Assembly: GCA_900552005.1 (NCBI GenBank)
Contig: URXU01000005.1
Location: forward strand, 1 to 64,000
Reading direction: 5' to 3'
Length of the DNA stretch: 64,000 nt
Source: an uncultured Phascolarctobacterium sp.
GTDB lineage: Bacteria > Bacillota > Negativicutes > Acidaminococcales > Acidaminococcaceae
Shown: one piece after another, positions 8,144 through 16,983 of the stretch
Numbering within the stretch: position 1 is the first letter of the stretch
Layout of the letters: each line of letters opens with the position of its first letter
Made by a program: the position numbers and the translations under genes
The notes under the pieces: generated by a model
The model's input: the letters and a program-made list of their open reading frames with translations, nothing else
What the model was told of the DNA's origin: nothing
Databases searched by the model: none

Positions 8144-9337
8144 ATGACAGAAAAATTATATGAAAACAATGCGCTGCTGCAAAGCTGCATAAGTAAAGTG
8201 CTTAACTGTACGGAAAAAGAAGGAAAGTATCTGGTGGAGCTGGATAAGACTGTTTTTTTTCCGGAAGGCGGCGGCCAGCTGAGCGATAAAGGCACGCTTG
8301 GCGAAGCTAAGGTTAGTTATGTATTTGAAAAAGAAGGTCATATTTATCATGAATGCGACCGTGAGCTGCAGACGGGCAGTGAAGTACGGGCCGTACTGGA
8401 CTGGAAGGTTCGTCTTGACAGGATGCAGCAGCATCTGGGAGAACATCTTTTATCCTATGCCTGCTGGAAACTGTTTGGCGCCAATAATGTGGGCTTTCAT
8501 ATGCATGAAGATCTGGTTGCCATTGATTTAGATAAGGAATTGACCATGGAAGAATTGCTGCAGGCTGAAATGCTGACCAATGAAATTATCTGGGAGAACC
8601 GGCCGGTCAAGGTCAGTTATTTGGACAGCGAAGATGCAGCCAAGCTGCCCATGAGAAAATTTAACAGCAAATTAAAGGGCCTGTTGCGTATTGTTGCGGT
8701 TCAGGATGCTGATATTTGCACCTGCTGCGGCACGCATCCTCCTTATACGGGAATGGTAGGTCCGGTAAAGGTGATCCGCAGTGATAAGCATAAACAGGGT
8801 GTTAGGGTAGAGTTTGCCTGCGGACGCAGGGCCATGATAGATGCCGATACTAAGAATAATGTACTGTTGAAGACAGCTGCTTCCATGTCAGTTAAACCGG
8901 AGCAGGTGTATGACGGTGTTCTGCGTCTTAAAAATGAATTGGCAGCAGCACAGGAAATCATAAAAAACAAAACGGAACAGCTTTTGCGCTATACCATGCA
9001 GCAGGCGCTGGAGCAGGCGCAGGCCAAAGCTGACGGCACGAAGGTTATCGGTGTACTGACTGATGACAGCAAGAATATTAAACCGCTGATAACCATGGCC
9101 GGCGGCTATGCTGACAGTATAAGCGTTATTTTAGCAGTGCAGCAGGATAGATTGTCTTATGCCGTTACGTCAGGGCAGGCTGCAGGTGCGGACTGCCGGC
9201 CTTATATTAAAATTTTGAATGATAAATTTCAAGGACGCGGCGGCGGCAAACCGGACTGCGTTCAGGGCGGCGCTCCTTTCTGTGAAAACTGGCGTGCTTT
9301 ATGGGAACAAGCCGTTCAGGAAATACTTGCTTTGTAA
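8144..9337 (+). CDS. Alanyl-tRNA editing protein (AlaX-L type)
   Basis: The 397-residue protein resembles the editing half of alanyl-tRNA synthetase. FFPEGGGQLSDKG near residue 40, HLGEH near residue 98 and a later Cys/His pair in CTCCGTH form the zinc-binding deacylase site that hydrolyses Ser- or Gly-tRNA-Ala. A coiled linker leads to a C-terminal DHHA1-like domain with FQGRGGGKPDCVQGG. There is no aminoacylation domain, so it acts in trans. It is a single-gene unit with its own terminator, and GAGGGGGG precedes the ATG. Confidence 0.88.
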   Translation: MTEKLYENNALLQSCISKVLNCTEKEGKYLVELDKTVFFPEGGGQLSDKGTLGEAKVSYVFEKEGHIYHECDRELQTGSEVRAVLDWKVRLDRMQQHLGEHLLSYACWKLFGANNVGFHMHEDLVAIDLDKELTMEELLQAEMLTNEIIWENRPVKVSYLDSEDAAKLPMRKFNSKLKGLLRIVAVQDADICTCCGTHPPYTGMVGPVKVIRSDKHKQGVRVEFACGRRAMIDADTKNNVLLKTAASMSVKPEQVYDGVLRLKNELAAAQEIIKNKTEQLLRYTMQQALEQAQAKADGTKVIGVLTDDSKNIKPLITMAGGYADSISVILAVQQDRLSYAVTSGQAAGADCRPYIKILNDKFQGRGGGKPDCVQGGAPFCENWRALWEQAVQEILAL

Positions 9338-9349
9338 TTACATATTTTC

Positions 9350-9386
9350 AAAATGCATCCTGATCAGAAAAAGGATGCATTTTTTA
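9350..9386 (+). terminator. Intrinsic terminator after the alanyl-tRNA editing gene
   Basis: AAAATGCATCCT and AGGATGCATTTT pair around a short A-rich loop and run into a T tract. It separates the housekeeping region from the outer-membrane cluster. Confidence 0.85.
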
Positions 9387-9483
9387 TTTTCTTGCAGAAA
9401 AAATAAAGGATGTTTTTGGTTTCTGTCGAAGGAATAAAAGTCGAGTTATAAGCATTTATAAAGTTGTGTTTACGGAGATTATT

Positions 9484-12400
9484 ATGCAGAAACTAGGGAA
9501 ACTTATAATAGCAGGCATTGCGGTTTTAGCAATGCTTTATTATGCACTGGTAACATATGTAGTTCCCGGTTATTTAAAAAATTTATTGCCGGAAGCAGAA
9601 GAACTTGCTCAGCAATATGTTAACGGCAGTGTGCAGATTGGCGAAGTACGCTGGGACGGCGGGCTGTCTGCCGAAATTGATAACGTCATTATTCAGGATG
9701 AAAGTCAGCAAAAGGTAATTGTGCTGCCTAAGACCATAGTAAATTTACGTCCTTGGCTGGCGTTGGATAATCCGGCCCGTGCAGTAAGCAAAATTACATT
9801 GCTGCAGCCGCAGGTTCATCTGACCATGGATGAGCAGGGACGCTGGAATATGCAGAATCTTTTGAAGTCCTCCAGTTCGGAAGAAACTCCTTTTTATGGA
9901 TTGCTGCAGGTTAAAGACTGTGCCTTGCGTGTTGCTACGCCCTATGGAAGCTGGGATTTTACAGTTAATGCTGAAGCTGACGGCGGAGCCAATCCCAATT
10001 TTGCTCTTAAGGCAGATGTTTTGGCGGGACAGGATAAATTGCGGCTGCAGGGTCTGGTAACGACTAAGGGTGTCGGTAATCTGCATTTAAAGACTGATCA
10101 GCTGCACCTGGCTGCTTATGCTGCGCTGGCTGAACATTATGGTCAGGTGCGTGCGCTTAAGGGCAGCGTTGATAAATTACAGCTGACATGGGTTAATGAC
10201 GGTCAGCAGGTACGCTTATCCGGCAAAGGACTGCTTAACGGCGTGGCTGGCAGGATGACTGCTGCCGGCAGTGAACATCAGCTGCAGCTGGACGGTCAGA
10301 TAGATGCCGAGCAAAATAAGGTTAATACTGCTGATTTGAAGGTAATGATTGACCAGCAGTCAGTTACGGTGCGCGGTGAAGCGGATTTGCGTGATTTGGA
10401 CAATATCAGCGGCAGCGGCAGTATTACTGCCGCTAAATTGCAATGGCAGGACTGGCAGGCGAAAAATATTAATATACAGGCTGTTCTGGCAGACAATACC
10501 CTGCAGCTGCAAAAAGCAGAATTGTCCTATGGCGGCGGCAGCGTCAAAATGCAAGGTTCATATGATTTGCAGGACAGTACTTTGATTGCCAATGTTGATT
10601 TTGATAATGTAACGCAGCAAATAGCTGCTCTTAAAAATGACAGCATTACTGCCAGCGGCGGTATTGCGCTGTTAGCGCAGAAGAATGACGATATCTGGCA
10701 GCTGCATGCGGCCGGTGATACGTTTAATATCAAATGGCGTTCTTTGCTGATCAATAAATTAGGTTTTGACGGCAGCTTTGACGGCCAAAAATTAACGGTG
10801 GCGCATTTAGGCGCGCTGGCAGGGAAAGGCAGCTTGGCCGCCAGCGGCATGGTGACGGTTGATGGTGATGTGCAGCTAAACGGAAGAATGGCGCAGTTTC
10901 CGGTTGATCCGTTCCTGGAATTTTCCGGTTATCGGGGCAGCGGTCTGTGTTCTACAGGTTTTAGCGTGGGCGGTACGTTATCAGCACCGGAATTTACCGG
11001 CATTGTTCAGCTTACGGATGTAAGCTTCATGGAGCAGAAGCTTAATGAAGCGCACGGACTGATAAGCTTAAAAGATAATATTCTGCGTTTTAAAGATTTT
11101 CAGGCCAATATGGACCAGGGACGCCACGTGGTTAATGGCAGTATTGATTTGCGCGGTGAAGAGCCGGTCTTTGATTTGGCAGTGGAAACTGATGGCGTTC
11201 GCGCCGAGCCTCTGATAGCGGTTGCCTATCCTCAGTTAAAGCTTACTGGTAATATCGATAATATTGTGCAGCTGCGCGGTACACTGTCTAATTTGGATCT
11301 TGACGGCGAAGTAAGGCTGACTGACGGCAGTGCAGAAGGTTATCTGATTGACAGCGTGGCTGGACGGTACAGCTATCATAATCAGCAGCTGTGGCTGCAG
11401 AATTTTGTTATTCAGGCCTTGTCAACAGAGGTAATTCTGGACGGTGTCATGGATGCGCAGCAGCAGCTGGATTTCCAGATGGATGCTCGAAACATCAGCT
11501 TGAACAGATTGCCTGTTATGGATAAGGATGTAGCTCTTGACGGGTATATTAATGCTCACGGATATCTGAAGGGCACTTTAAGCAGGCCATATTTTATGGG
11601 TCAGGTTACCAGTGACCTTTTAAGTATTAATGGTGAAGTGCTGAGTGACCTGGAAGGCAATGTTACCAGCAATGGTTATGATAAGAATGAGCTGAGCGTT
11701 TCCTTTAAACAGCCCTATAATAACGAAAGCGGTGATTACGGACTGTTTAAGGCCGAACTGAATATCAATATTCCGCAGCGCTTTATGCAGGGCAAGGTGG
11801 TAACATTGTGGGGTAATCTTGGCAGCATTTTGAGAATGTGCAAACAGAATTACAACATCGATGGTACAGTGCAGGGCGAGGTGGATATCAATCCTCGTGG
11901 CAAGGGCAGCGGCATTGATATTGATATCTGGACGGAAGATGTTAAGATTCATGATTTGAATTATTACCGCATGATGTTTAAAGGCCGCCTGCAAAACGGT
12001 ATCCTGTCCTTTGACAATGTGAAGATTATGGAACAGAAAGATGTGGAAGATCAGGGTGTAGTAGCTGTTAAAGGTCAGGTTGATTTCAGGCAAAGAATGT
12101 ATAATGTTGAAATCGGAGCTACTAAAGCTAATCCGGCTATTACCACTTTTTTGATGCAGGACCCGCCGGAAATTAAAGGACAGGCCGATATGCTTATTCA
12201 GGTGAACGGACCTTTTGACAATCCGTCAGGCAGCTGTTCTCTGGAAATTAATAATGGCTCGGTAGCAGGTGTCGGTATTGATAAACTTACGGCGTTAATG
12301 TCACTGCAGAATGATCATCTGCAGCTGCAGCAGTTTATTGCGTCCAAAGATGTTTATAATATCAAGGCCAGTGGCGACATACCGCTTGATGTATTTCGCG

Positions 12401-13761
12401 ATGCGGCTTCCAGACGCAATCCAAATGCGCAGATGCATATAGTTATGGATTTGAATGATGCCCGTCTGGGTATTTTGCCGGCTATGACTGATATGGTAGA
12501 ATGGGGCATCGGCGATACTCAAGGGGAAATCGTTATTGGCGGAACCTTGGAAGAACCTTTAGTAAATGGCTCGGTAAAGATTAATGACGGCAGCGTCAAG
12601 GTAAAGAATCTTGATACCGTAATTGACAATATTCAAACAGATATTGAATTTAAAGGCAATGAAATGCTACTGCATAATTTGTCTGCACAGTTGGGCAAAG
12701 GTACCGTAACAGCCAGCGGCAGCTATGCTTTAAGAGCCAGTGAAAAAGATACTTATAAGCTGTCGGTAACGGCGGAAGATGCGGAACTTGTTTCTGAGCT
12801 CTTTACCGGACGCATTAACAGCAATATTGAAATTATTCCGCAGCGTTACCATGTTTTTGGTGACGGCAATCAGCCGCCGCAGGTTGCCTACAGACCCATG
12901 TTCAAAGGCAGCGTACGTCTGGATGATGTACTGGTAAATATGCCTACCTTGCCGGAGTTTGGCGAAGGCAGCAGCAATATGGGTATGGATATGCAGATTG
13001 ATTTAGGTCCTAAGGTCCATCTGTTTAATAAATATTTGTACGATATCTGGCTGGCAGGCAATATGCATATTACCGGCAGTACCGTATTTCCGATTATTGA
13101 CGGGTCTATTAAGGCAGATCACGGCAGTGTAACTTATTTAAGAACACCGTTTAAAATTAAAAATGCTTCCGTGGGCTGGGCCGTGCCGGGAACCTTCCTG
13201 CCCACAGTAAATATGGAAGCAGAGGCGCGCTTTAGCCGCTATGATATCTTCATGCGCATTAACGGACCGGTTGAAACTATGGAACTGCATTTGGGCAGCA
13301 ATCCGCCGCTGAGTGAAAATACGATTATCCGTATGCTGACTTTGCAGCGTGATACTTCCGGCGGTGAAGATGTAACCGGTGAGGACCTGCAGAATCTGAT
13401 GTCGGCAGGCCTGCAGATGGCCGTACTCGGTGACGTGGAAATGCTGGTTAAGCAGACGCTGGGTCTGGATCAGTTCCGCATTTATATGGGTAAGGTACGT
13501 TCAGGCATTGGTTTTGAAAGCATGAGCGATAAAAAGCAGGAACTGACACAGGAAGAACGCAGTCAATATAATCTTTTGGTAAGCAAATATTTGACTGATA
13601 ACTTTATGATAGGCTATACAAGCAGCTTTGATGGTATTGACAGAAGTATCTTTGGACAGTACGATATTAGCAGGCACTTTAATTTGACCTATTCCAGAAG
13701 CTACGATCTTTCAGATGAAGCGGAAGATTGGTATGGAGTAGAATATAAGATTACTTTTTAG
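9484..13761 (+). CDS. tamB: TamB-family inner-membrane-anchored translocation/lipid-transport protein
   Basis: The 1425-residue protein has one N-terminal membrane anchor (about residues 5-25) and then a very long run of beta-strand repeats. It ends in a TamB/DUF490-like C-terminal domain from about residue 1080 on, with NPPLSENTIIRMLTL and a final DWYGVEYKITF strand. TamB-like proteins span the periplasm and are linked to outer-membrane protein insertion and phospholipid transport. The ATG at 9484 was chosen because ACGGAG at 9472-9477 is well placed; the open frame from GTG 9466 would put this site inside the gene. In Negativicutes tamB commonly sits beside bamA, as here. Confidence 0.9.
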   Translation: MQKLGKLIIAGIAVLAMLYYALVTYVVPGYLKNLLPEAEELAQQYVNGSVQIGEVRWDGGLSAEIDNVIIQDESQQKVIVLPKTIVNLRPWLALDNPARAVSKITLLQPQVHLTMDEQGRWNMQNLLKSSSSEETPFYGLLQVKDCALRVATPYGSWDFTVNAEADGGANPNFALKADVLAGQDKLRLQGLVTTKGVGNLHLKTDQLHLAAYAALAEHYGQVRALKGSVDKLQLTWVNDGQQVRLSGKGLLNGVAGRMTAAGSEHQLQLDGQIDAEQNKVNTADLKVMIDQQSVTVRGEADLRDLDNISGSGSITAAKLQWQDWQAKNINIQAVLADNTLQLQKAELSYGGGSVKMQGSYDLQDSTLIANVDFDNVTQQIAALKNDSITASGGIALLAQKNDDIWQLHAAGDTFNIKWRSLLINKLGFDGSFDGQKLTVAHLGALAGKGSLAASGMVTVDGDVQLNGRMAQFPVDPFLEFSGYRGSGLCSTGFSVGGTLSAPEFTGIVQLTDVSFMEQKLNEAHGLISLKDNILRFKDFQANMDQGRHVVNGSIDLRGEEPVFDLAVETDGVRAEPLIAVAYPQLKLTGNIDNIVQLRGTLSNLDLDGEVRLTDGSAEGYLIDSVAGRYSYHNQQLWLQNFVIQALSTEVILDGVMDAQQQLDFQMDARNISLNRLPVMDKDVALDGYINAHGYLKGTLSRPYFMGQVTSDLLSINGEVLSDLEGNVTSNGYDKNELSVSFKQPYNNESGDYGLFKAELNINIPQRFMQGKVVTLWGNLGSILRMCKQNYNIDGTVQGEVDINPRGKGSGIDIDIWTEDVKIHDLNYYRMMFKGRLQNGILSFDNVKIMEQKDVEDQGVVAVKGQVDFRQRMYNVEIGATKANPAITTFLMQDPPEIKGQADMLIQVNGPFDNPSGSCSLEINNGSVAGVGIDKLTALMSLQNDHLQLQQFIASKDVYNIKASGDIPLDVFRDAASRRNPNAQMHIVMDLNDARLGILPAMTDMVEWGIGDTQGEIVIGGTLEEPLVNGSVKINDGSVKVKNLDTVIDNIQTDIEFKGNEMLLHNLSAQLGKGTVTASGSYALRASEKDTYKLSVTAEDAELVSELFTGRINSNIEIIPQRYHVFGDGNQPPQVAYRPMFKGSVRLDDVLVNMPTLPEFGEGSSNMGMDMQIDLGPKVHLFNKYLYDIWLAGNMHITGSTVFPIIDGSIKADHGSVTYLRTPFKIKNASVGWAVPGTFLPTVNMEAEARFSRYDIFMRINGPVETMELHLGSNPPLSENTIIRMLTLQRDTSGGEDVTGEDLQNLMSAGLQMAVLGDVEMLVKQTLGLDQFRIYMGKVRSGIGFESMSDKKQELTQEERSQYNLLVSKYLTDNFMIGYTSSFDGIDRSIFGQYDISRHFNLTYSRSYDLSDEAEDWYGVEYKITF

Positions 13762-13790
13762 AAAATTTATAAGGCAAGGAGGTGAAAGCA

Positions 13791-14426
13791 ATGCTGCAAA
13801 GTTATCTTGATGAACTGCGTAAAAATCCGTTGCTCAGCCATGATGAGGAAATTAAGCTGTGGCAAAAGGCTGCTGCCGGCGATATTGACGCGCATCAGCA
13901 GCTCATGACAGCTTATCAGCCATTAGTGTTTAAGCTGGCAATAGGCTTTCAGCTGCCGGAAGCAGAAACCATGGAACTGATCCAGGAAGGCATGATTGGC
14001 CTGCTGGAGGCTGCGGAAAATTATGATTATACTCGCGGGGTAGCTTTCAGCTTGTTTGCCTCCTATCGTATTAAAGGCTGTATGCTTGATTTTTTGAAAA
14101 AAGCTTCTGTCAAAGGAGTTGTTTATCTGGATGGAGAAACAGCGTGTGGTACTACTTTAGGCGACATGCTCGCTTCCGGAAAAGCATCGCCTGCGGAACT
14201 GGCTGAACAGCAGCTGCTGCAGGAAAAACTTGCACAGGCTTTAAAACGGCTGCCGGATAAAGAACAGCAAGTGCTTACCGGCATATATTTAGAAGATCGG
14301 AGCGCGCAGAATATGGCGGCAGCCATCAATGTAAGTCTCGGTTATGTTTACAGATTGCAAAAGCAGGGAGTGCGGCGTGTGCGCGGCATGCTGTCGCGCT
14401 TTATGCATGATTTCAATAAAGATTGA
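13791..14426 (+). CDS. Sigma-70-family RNA polymerase sigma factor
   Basis: The 211-residue protein has a region 1.2/2 core (LLSHDEEIKLWQKAAAGD through about residue 105, with the -10-binding RGVAFSLFASYRIKG stretch) and a C-terminal region 4 helix-turn-helix with LPDKEQQVLTGIYLEDRS. A region 3 domain is short or missing. This is a small alternative sigma factor, not the primary one. The ATG at 13791 follows a near-perfect AAGGAGGTG at 13776-13784. Its gene lies 30 bp after tamB and upstream of bamA, suggesting a role in expressing envelope genes, but no anti-sigma gene of known type is adjacent. Confidence 0.8.
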   Translation: MLQSYLDELRKNPLLSHDEEIKLWQKAAAGDIDAHQQLMTAYQPLVFKLAIGFQLPEAETMELIQEGMIGLLEAAENYDYTRGVAFSLFASYRIKGCMLDFLKKASVKGVVYLDGETACGTTLGDMLASGKASPAELAEQQLLQEKLAQALKRLPDKEQQVLTGIYLEDRSAQNMAAAINVSLGYVYRLQKQGVRRVRGMLSRFMHDFNKD

Positions 14427-14501
14427 AATATAAGTTGTATTTTGCTGATAAAATAAGAAAAGTGCAGTAATTCAGCAATAAAATGAAAAAATCACTGCTT
14501 A

Positions 14502-14510
14502 TGGTATATT
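14502..14510 (+). promoter_or_regulatory. Possible extended -10 promoter upstream of the unknown gene and bamA
   Basis: TGG-TATATT at 14502-14510 resembles an extended -10 box within the 151-bp AT-rich gap after the sigma-factor gene. There is no clear -35 box. A promoter read by the neighbouring sigma factor would not be recognised by eye. Confidence 0.3.
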
Positions 14511-14577
14511 AAAAAATCCTTTTTTATTTGATTATAAACAAAGAGTTTTATTATTTTTTAAGGAAGGAGTTTTCGAC

Positions 14578-15090
14578 GTGGTAAAAATGAGCCCTTCAGT
14601 ATGCCAGCGCATTCGCAGTGCTAAAAGCAGTCTGGAAAATGCTGAGCAAAGCTTTCTGGATAATAAGGAAATGCGCGGAGAACTGGATTTAATGCTGGCT
14701 GAGGCGGAACTCAGCAATCTGCGTCGGAAAAAAGATGTTCCGTGGAACTGGAACAGGCAGATACTGGCTTTGTGCGCAGCCGTGCTTTTAGGCATTTCCT
14801 GCTTTAGCGGCTGGCTGTACGCCAGACAGGAACTGCCGCCTACAGCTGGCACGGAACAAATACATCATGACTCAGCTCAGACATCTGCACCAATGGCAGC
14901 TGAACCGGTTATAATCAGGCAAACGCAGCCGGCTGAGGTTCAGGTATCTGCTGAAAAGCATAATACTGCGGTGCAGAAAGTTAAAAGTGCACCGGCTGAG
15001 CCAGCGACGGACAGACAGATAAGAATATCTGATACAGATATGCGCAGGCTGGTGAAGTCTGCCAGAGTAGAACTGACAAGTTCTAAATAG
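14578..15090 (+). CDS. Unknown single-pass membrane protein upstream of bamA
   Basis: I do not recognise this 170-residue protein. The first 60 residues are charged and helical, one membrane segment follows (about 62-82, ILALCAAVLLGISCFSGWLY), and the rest is a Pro/Ala/Thr-rich presumably periplasmic tail ending in a basic segment. The GTG start at 14578 is supported by AAGGAAGGAG ending 8 bp upstream. The N-in, single-pass layout resembles anti-sigma or scaffold proteins, and a sigma-factor gene lies 150 bp upstream, but there is no recognised anti-sigma motif. bamA begins 18 bp downstream. Confidence 0.75.
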   Translation: MVKMSPSVCQRIRSAKSSLENAEQSFLDNKEMRGELDLMLAEAELSNLRRKKDVPWNWNRQILALCAAVLLGISCFSGWLYARQELPPTAGTEQIHHDSAQTSAPMAAEPVIIRQTQPAEVQVSAEKHNTAVQKVKSAPAEPATDRQIRISDTDMRRLVKSARVELTSSK

Positions 15091-15108
15091 GGTTTAGGAG
15101 GGTACACA

Positions 15109-16959
15109 TTGAAAAAACAACATTTTATACAACCTTTGTCTGTAGGGTTAGCAGCAATGTTTCTGGCATTGCCCGTATGGGCGGAAGAAGCGGCGCCTGC
15201 TGCTGCAAATACATTAACTGCGGCAAGTACTGAAACTAAACAGGAAGATCCGCTGGCACCATATGTCGGCAAAACTATTACCAAACAAATTATTACCGGC
15301 AATACAGTAATCAGCGAAGCGGAAATCGCTGCTGCGTTAAAGACCAAGCCGGGAATGCAGCTTACAGAAGAAGGTTTGAATGAGGACTTAAGCTCTATTT
15401 ATGATTTAGGTTGGTTCTACGATTTGCGCCCGGAATTTAAACTGGTACCGGAAGGCGTGCAGGTTACCTATCATGTAATGGAAAACCCTGCTTTTACCAA
15501 TGTTAATATTACCGGAAATACAGTATTGGATGAGAAAAAAGCTGCTGGATTTTTTGATCTGGAAGAAAATAAGATTATCAATTTAAAAGATGTTAATACC
15601 AGGGTGCAGCGTCTTGAGGAAGAATACCGTCAGGCAGGTTATATTCTTGCCCGTGTAACTGATATCCATATGGATAAGGACGGTACTTTAAACATTACTG
15701 TTAACGAAGGTATTGTAGAAGATTTCAAGGTTAAAGGTAATGTTAAAACTAAAGATTATGTTATTACCCGCGAAATGAAACTGAAGAAAGGCAAGCCCTT
15801 TAATGCCAAAGATGCCCGCCGCAGTATGCAGCGCATTTATAATCTGGGATATTTTGAGGATGTAAATATTAAATTGAATCCTGGTAAAGAGCCCAATTCA
15901 GTAGAAGTAGAAATCAGCGTAGTAGAAATGAATACCGGTGTTTTTGGCATTGGCGCCGGTTACAGCAATGCCGATGGTTTTGTCGGCATGATTTCCATTG
16001 GCGATAAGAATTTCCGCGGCACCGGCGACAGTGTTAATATTCGCTGGGAATTTGGCGGTGAAGATAACGCCAACTATGATTTCAGTTATACTAAGCCCTG
16101 GATAGATGATAAAGAAACCAAGGCAACTTTGAATTTATATGATATTACCAACGAATATGCGGATTATAATATTGATGGTGATGAAATTGCCCGCTACGAT
16201 AAAAAACGTCGTGGTCAGGAATTAACCTTCAGCCGTAAAACAGATAATGAATTTATCAGCAACTATGTAACTTTGAAGAATCGTGAAGATATTTACGAAG
16301 GCATGGCTGACGGCTATGAAAACGATCAAAATCAGTATTATGAAGATCGGTTTAATGATAGTCCTTATTATGAAAAGTGGATGCCAAGTGATTATAGAGA
16401 ACGCCGTAAAGAAAATTTTGGCACAACCCGCAGCATAACTTTTGGCCGTGTTTTTGATTCCCGTGATAATATTTATGATCCTCATGAAGGTAAGCGTATC
16501 GGTTACAGCATAGAATGGGCCGGACTTGGCGGTGATTTTGATTTTACTAAGTTTACCGCTGATTACCGTTACTATTATCGTGCCGGCGGTGAAAGCGTTT
16601 GGGCACTTAATCTGGGAGCAGGCTATGCCGATGGTGACATGCCGTTAAGCCAGCGCTTCTCCATGGGCGGCAGTGATACCCTGCGTGGTTATGAAGATGA
16701 TCAATTCCGCGGCAACAGCATGCTGAGAGCAACTTTGGAATATCGCTTCCCCATAGTTAAAAAGGTACAGGGCGTTTTGTTTACCGATAATGGTTACGCC
16801 TGGGATAAACGTCACGAAGATGAGTTTGATTTGGGACTGATTAAAAACAGTTTCGGTGTCGGCTTGCGTATTAATTCGCCGTTAGGACCGGTAAAACTTG
16901 ATTATGGTTATGGTGAAGACGGCGGTAAATTCCATTTCAGCTTTGGCGGACAGTTCTAA
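15109..16959 (+). CDS. bamA: BamA / Omp85 outer-membrane protein assembly factor
   Basis: BamA folds and inserts beta-barrel proteins into the outer membrane. The 616-residue protein has a signal peptide (cleavage likely after PVWA), three POTRA domains (about 45-120, 121-200 and 201-275) and a 16-strand Omp85 barrel with the conserved LRGY motif in SDTLRGYEDDQFRG near residue 530, ending in FHFSFGGQF. Proteobacterial BamA has five POTRA domains; a reduced number is usual in diderm Firmicutes. The start is TTG at 15109, set by TAGGAGGG at 15095-15102. It follows the unknown membrane protein by 18 bp. Confidence 0.95.
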   Translation: MKKQHFIQPLSVGLAAMFLALPVWAEEAAPAAANTLTAASTETKQEDPLAPYVGKTITKQIITGNTVISEAEIAAALKTKPGMQLTEEGLNEDLSSIYDLGWFYDLRPEFKLVPEGVQVTYHVMENPAFTNVNITGNTVLDEKKAAGFFDLEENKIINLKDVNTRVQRLEEEYRQAGYILARVTDIHMDKDGTLNITVNEGIVEDFKVKGNVKTKDYVITREMKLKKGKPFNAKDARRSMQRIYNLGYFEDVNIKLNPGKEPNSVEVEISVVEMNTGVFGIGAGYSNADGFVGMISIGDKNFRGTGDSVNIRWEFGGEDNANYDFSYTKPWIDDKETKATLNLYDITNEYADYNIDGDEIARYDKKRRGQELTFSRKTDNEFISNYVTLKNREDIYEGMADGYENDQNQYYEDRFNDSPYYEKWMPSDYRERRKENFGTTRSITFGRVFDSRDNIYDPHEGKRIGYSIEWAGLGGDFDFTKFTADYRYYYRAGGESVWALNLGAGYADGDMPLSQRFSMGGSDTLRGYEDDQFRGNSMLRATLEYRFPIVKKVQGVLFTDNGYAWDKRHEDEFDLGLIKNSFGVGLRINSPLGPVKLDYGYGEDGGKFHFSFGGQF

Positions 16960-16983
16960 AATTAGCTGTTTGATGGTGAACGG

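Noticed and set aside
9745..12522. Several open frames on the minus strand within tamB
   Set aside because: They have no ribosome sites or family motifs and lie opposite a clear 1425-residue gene; they are shadows of its codon bias.
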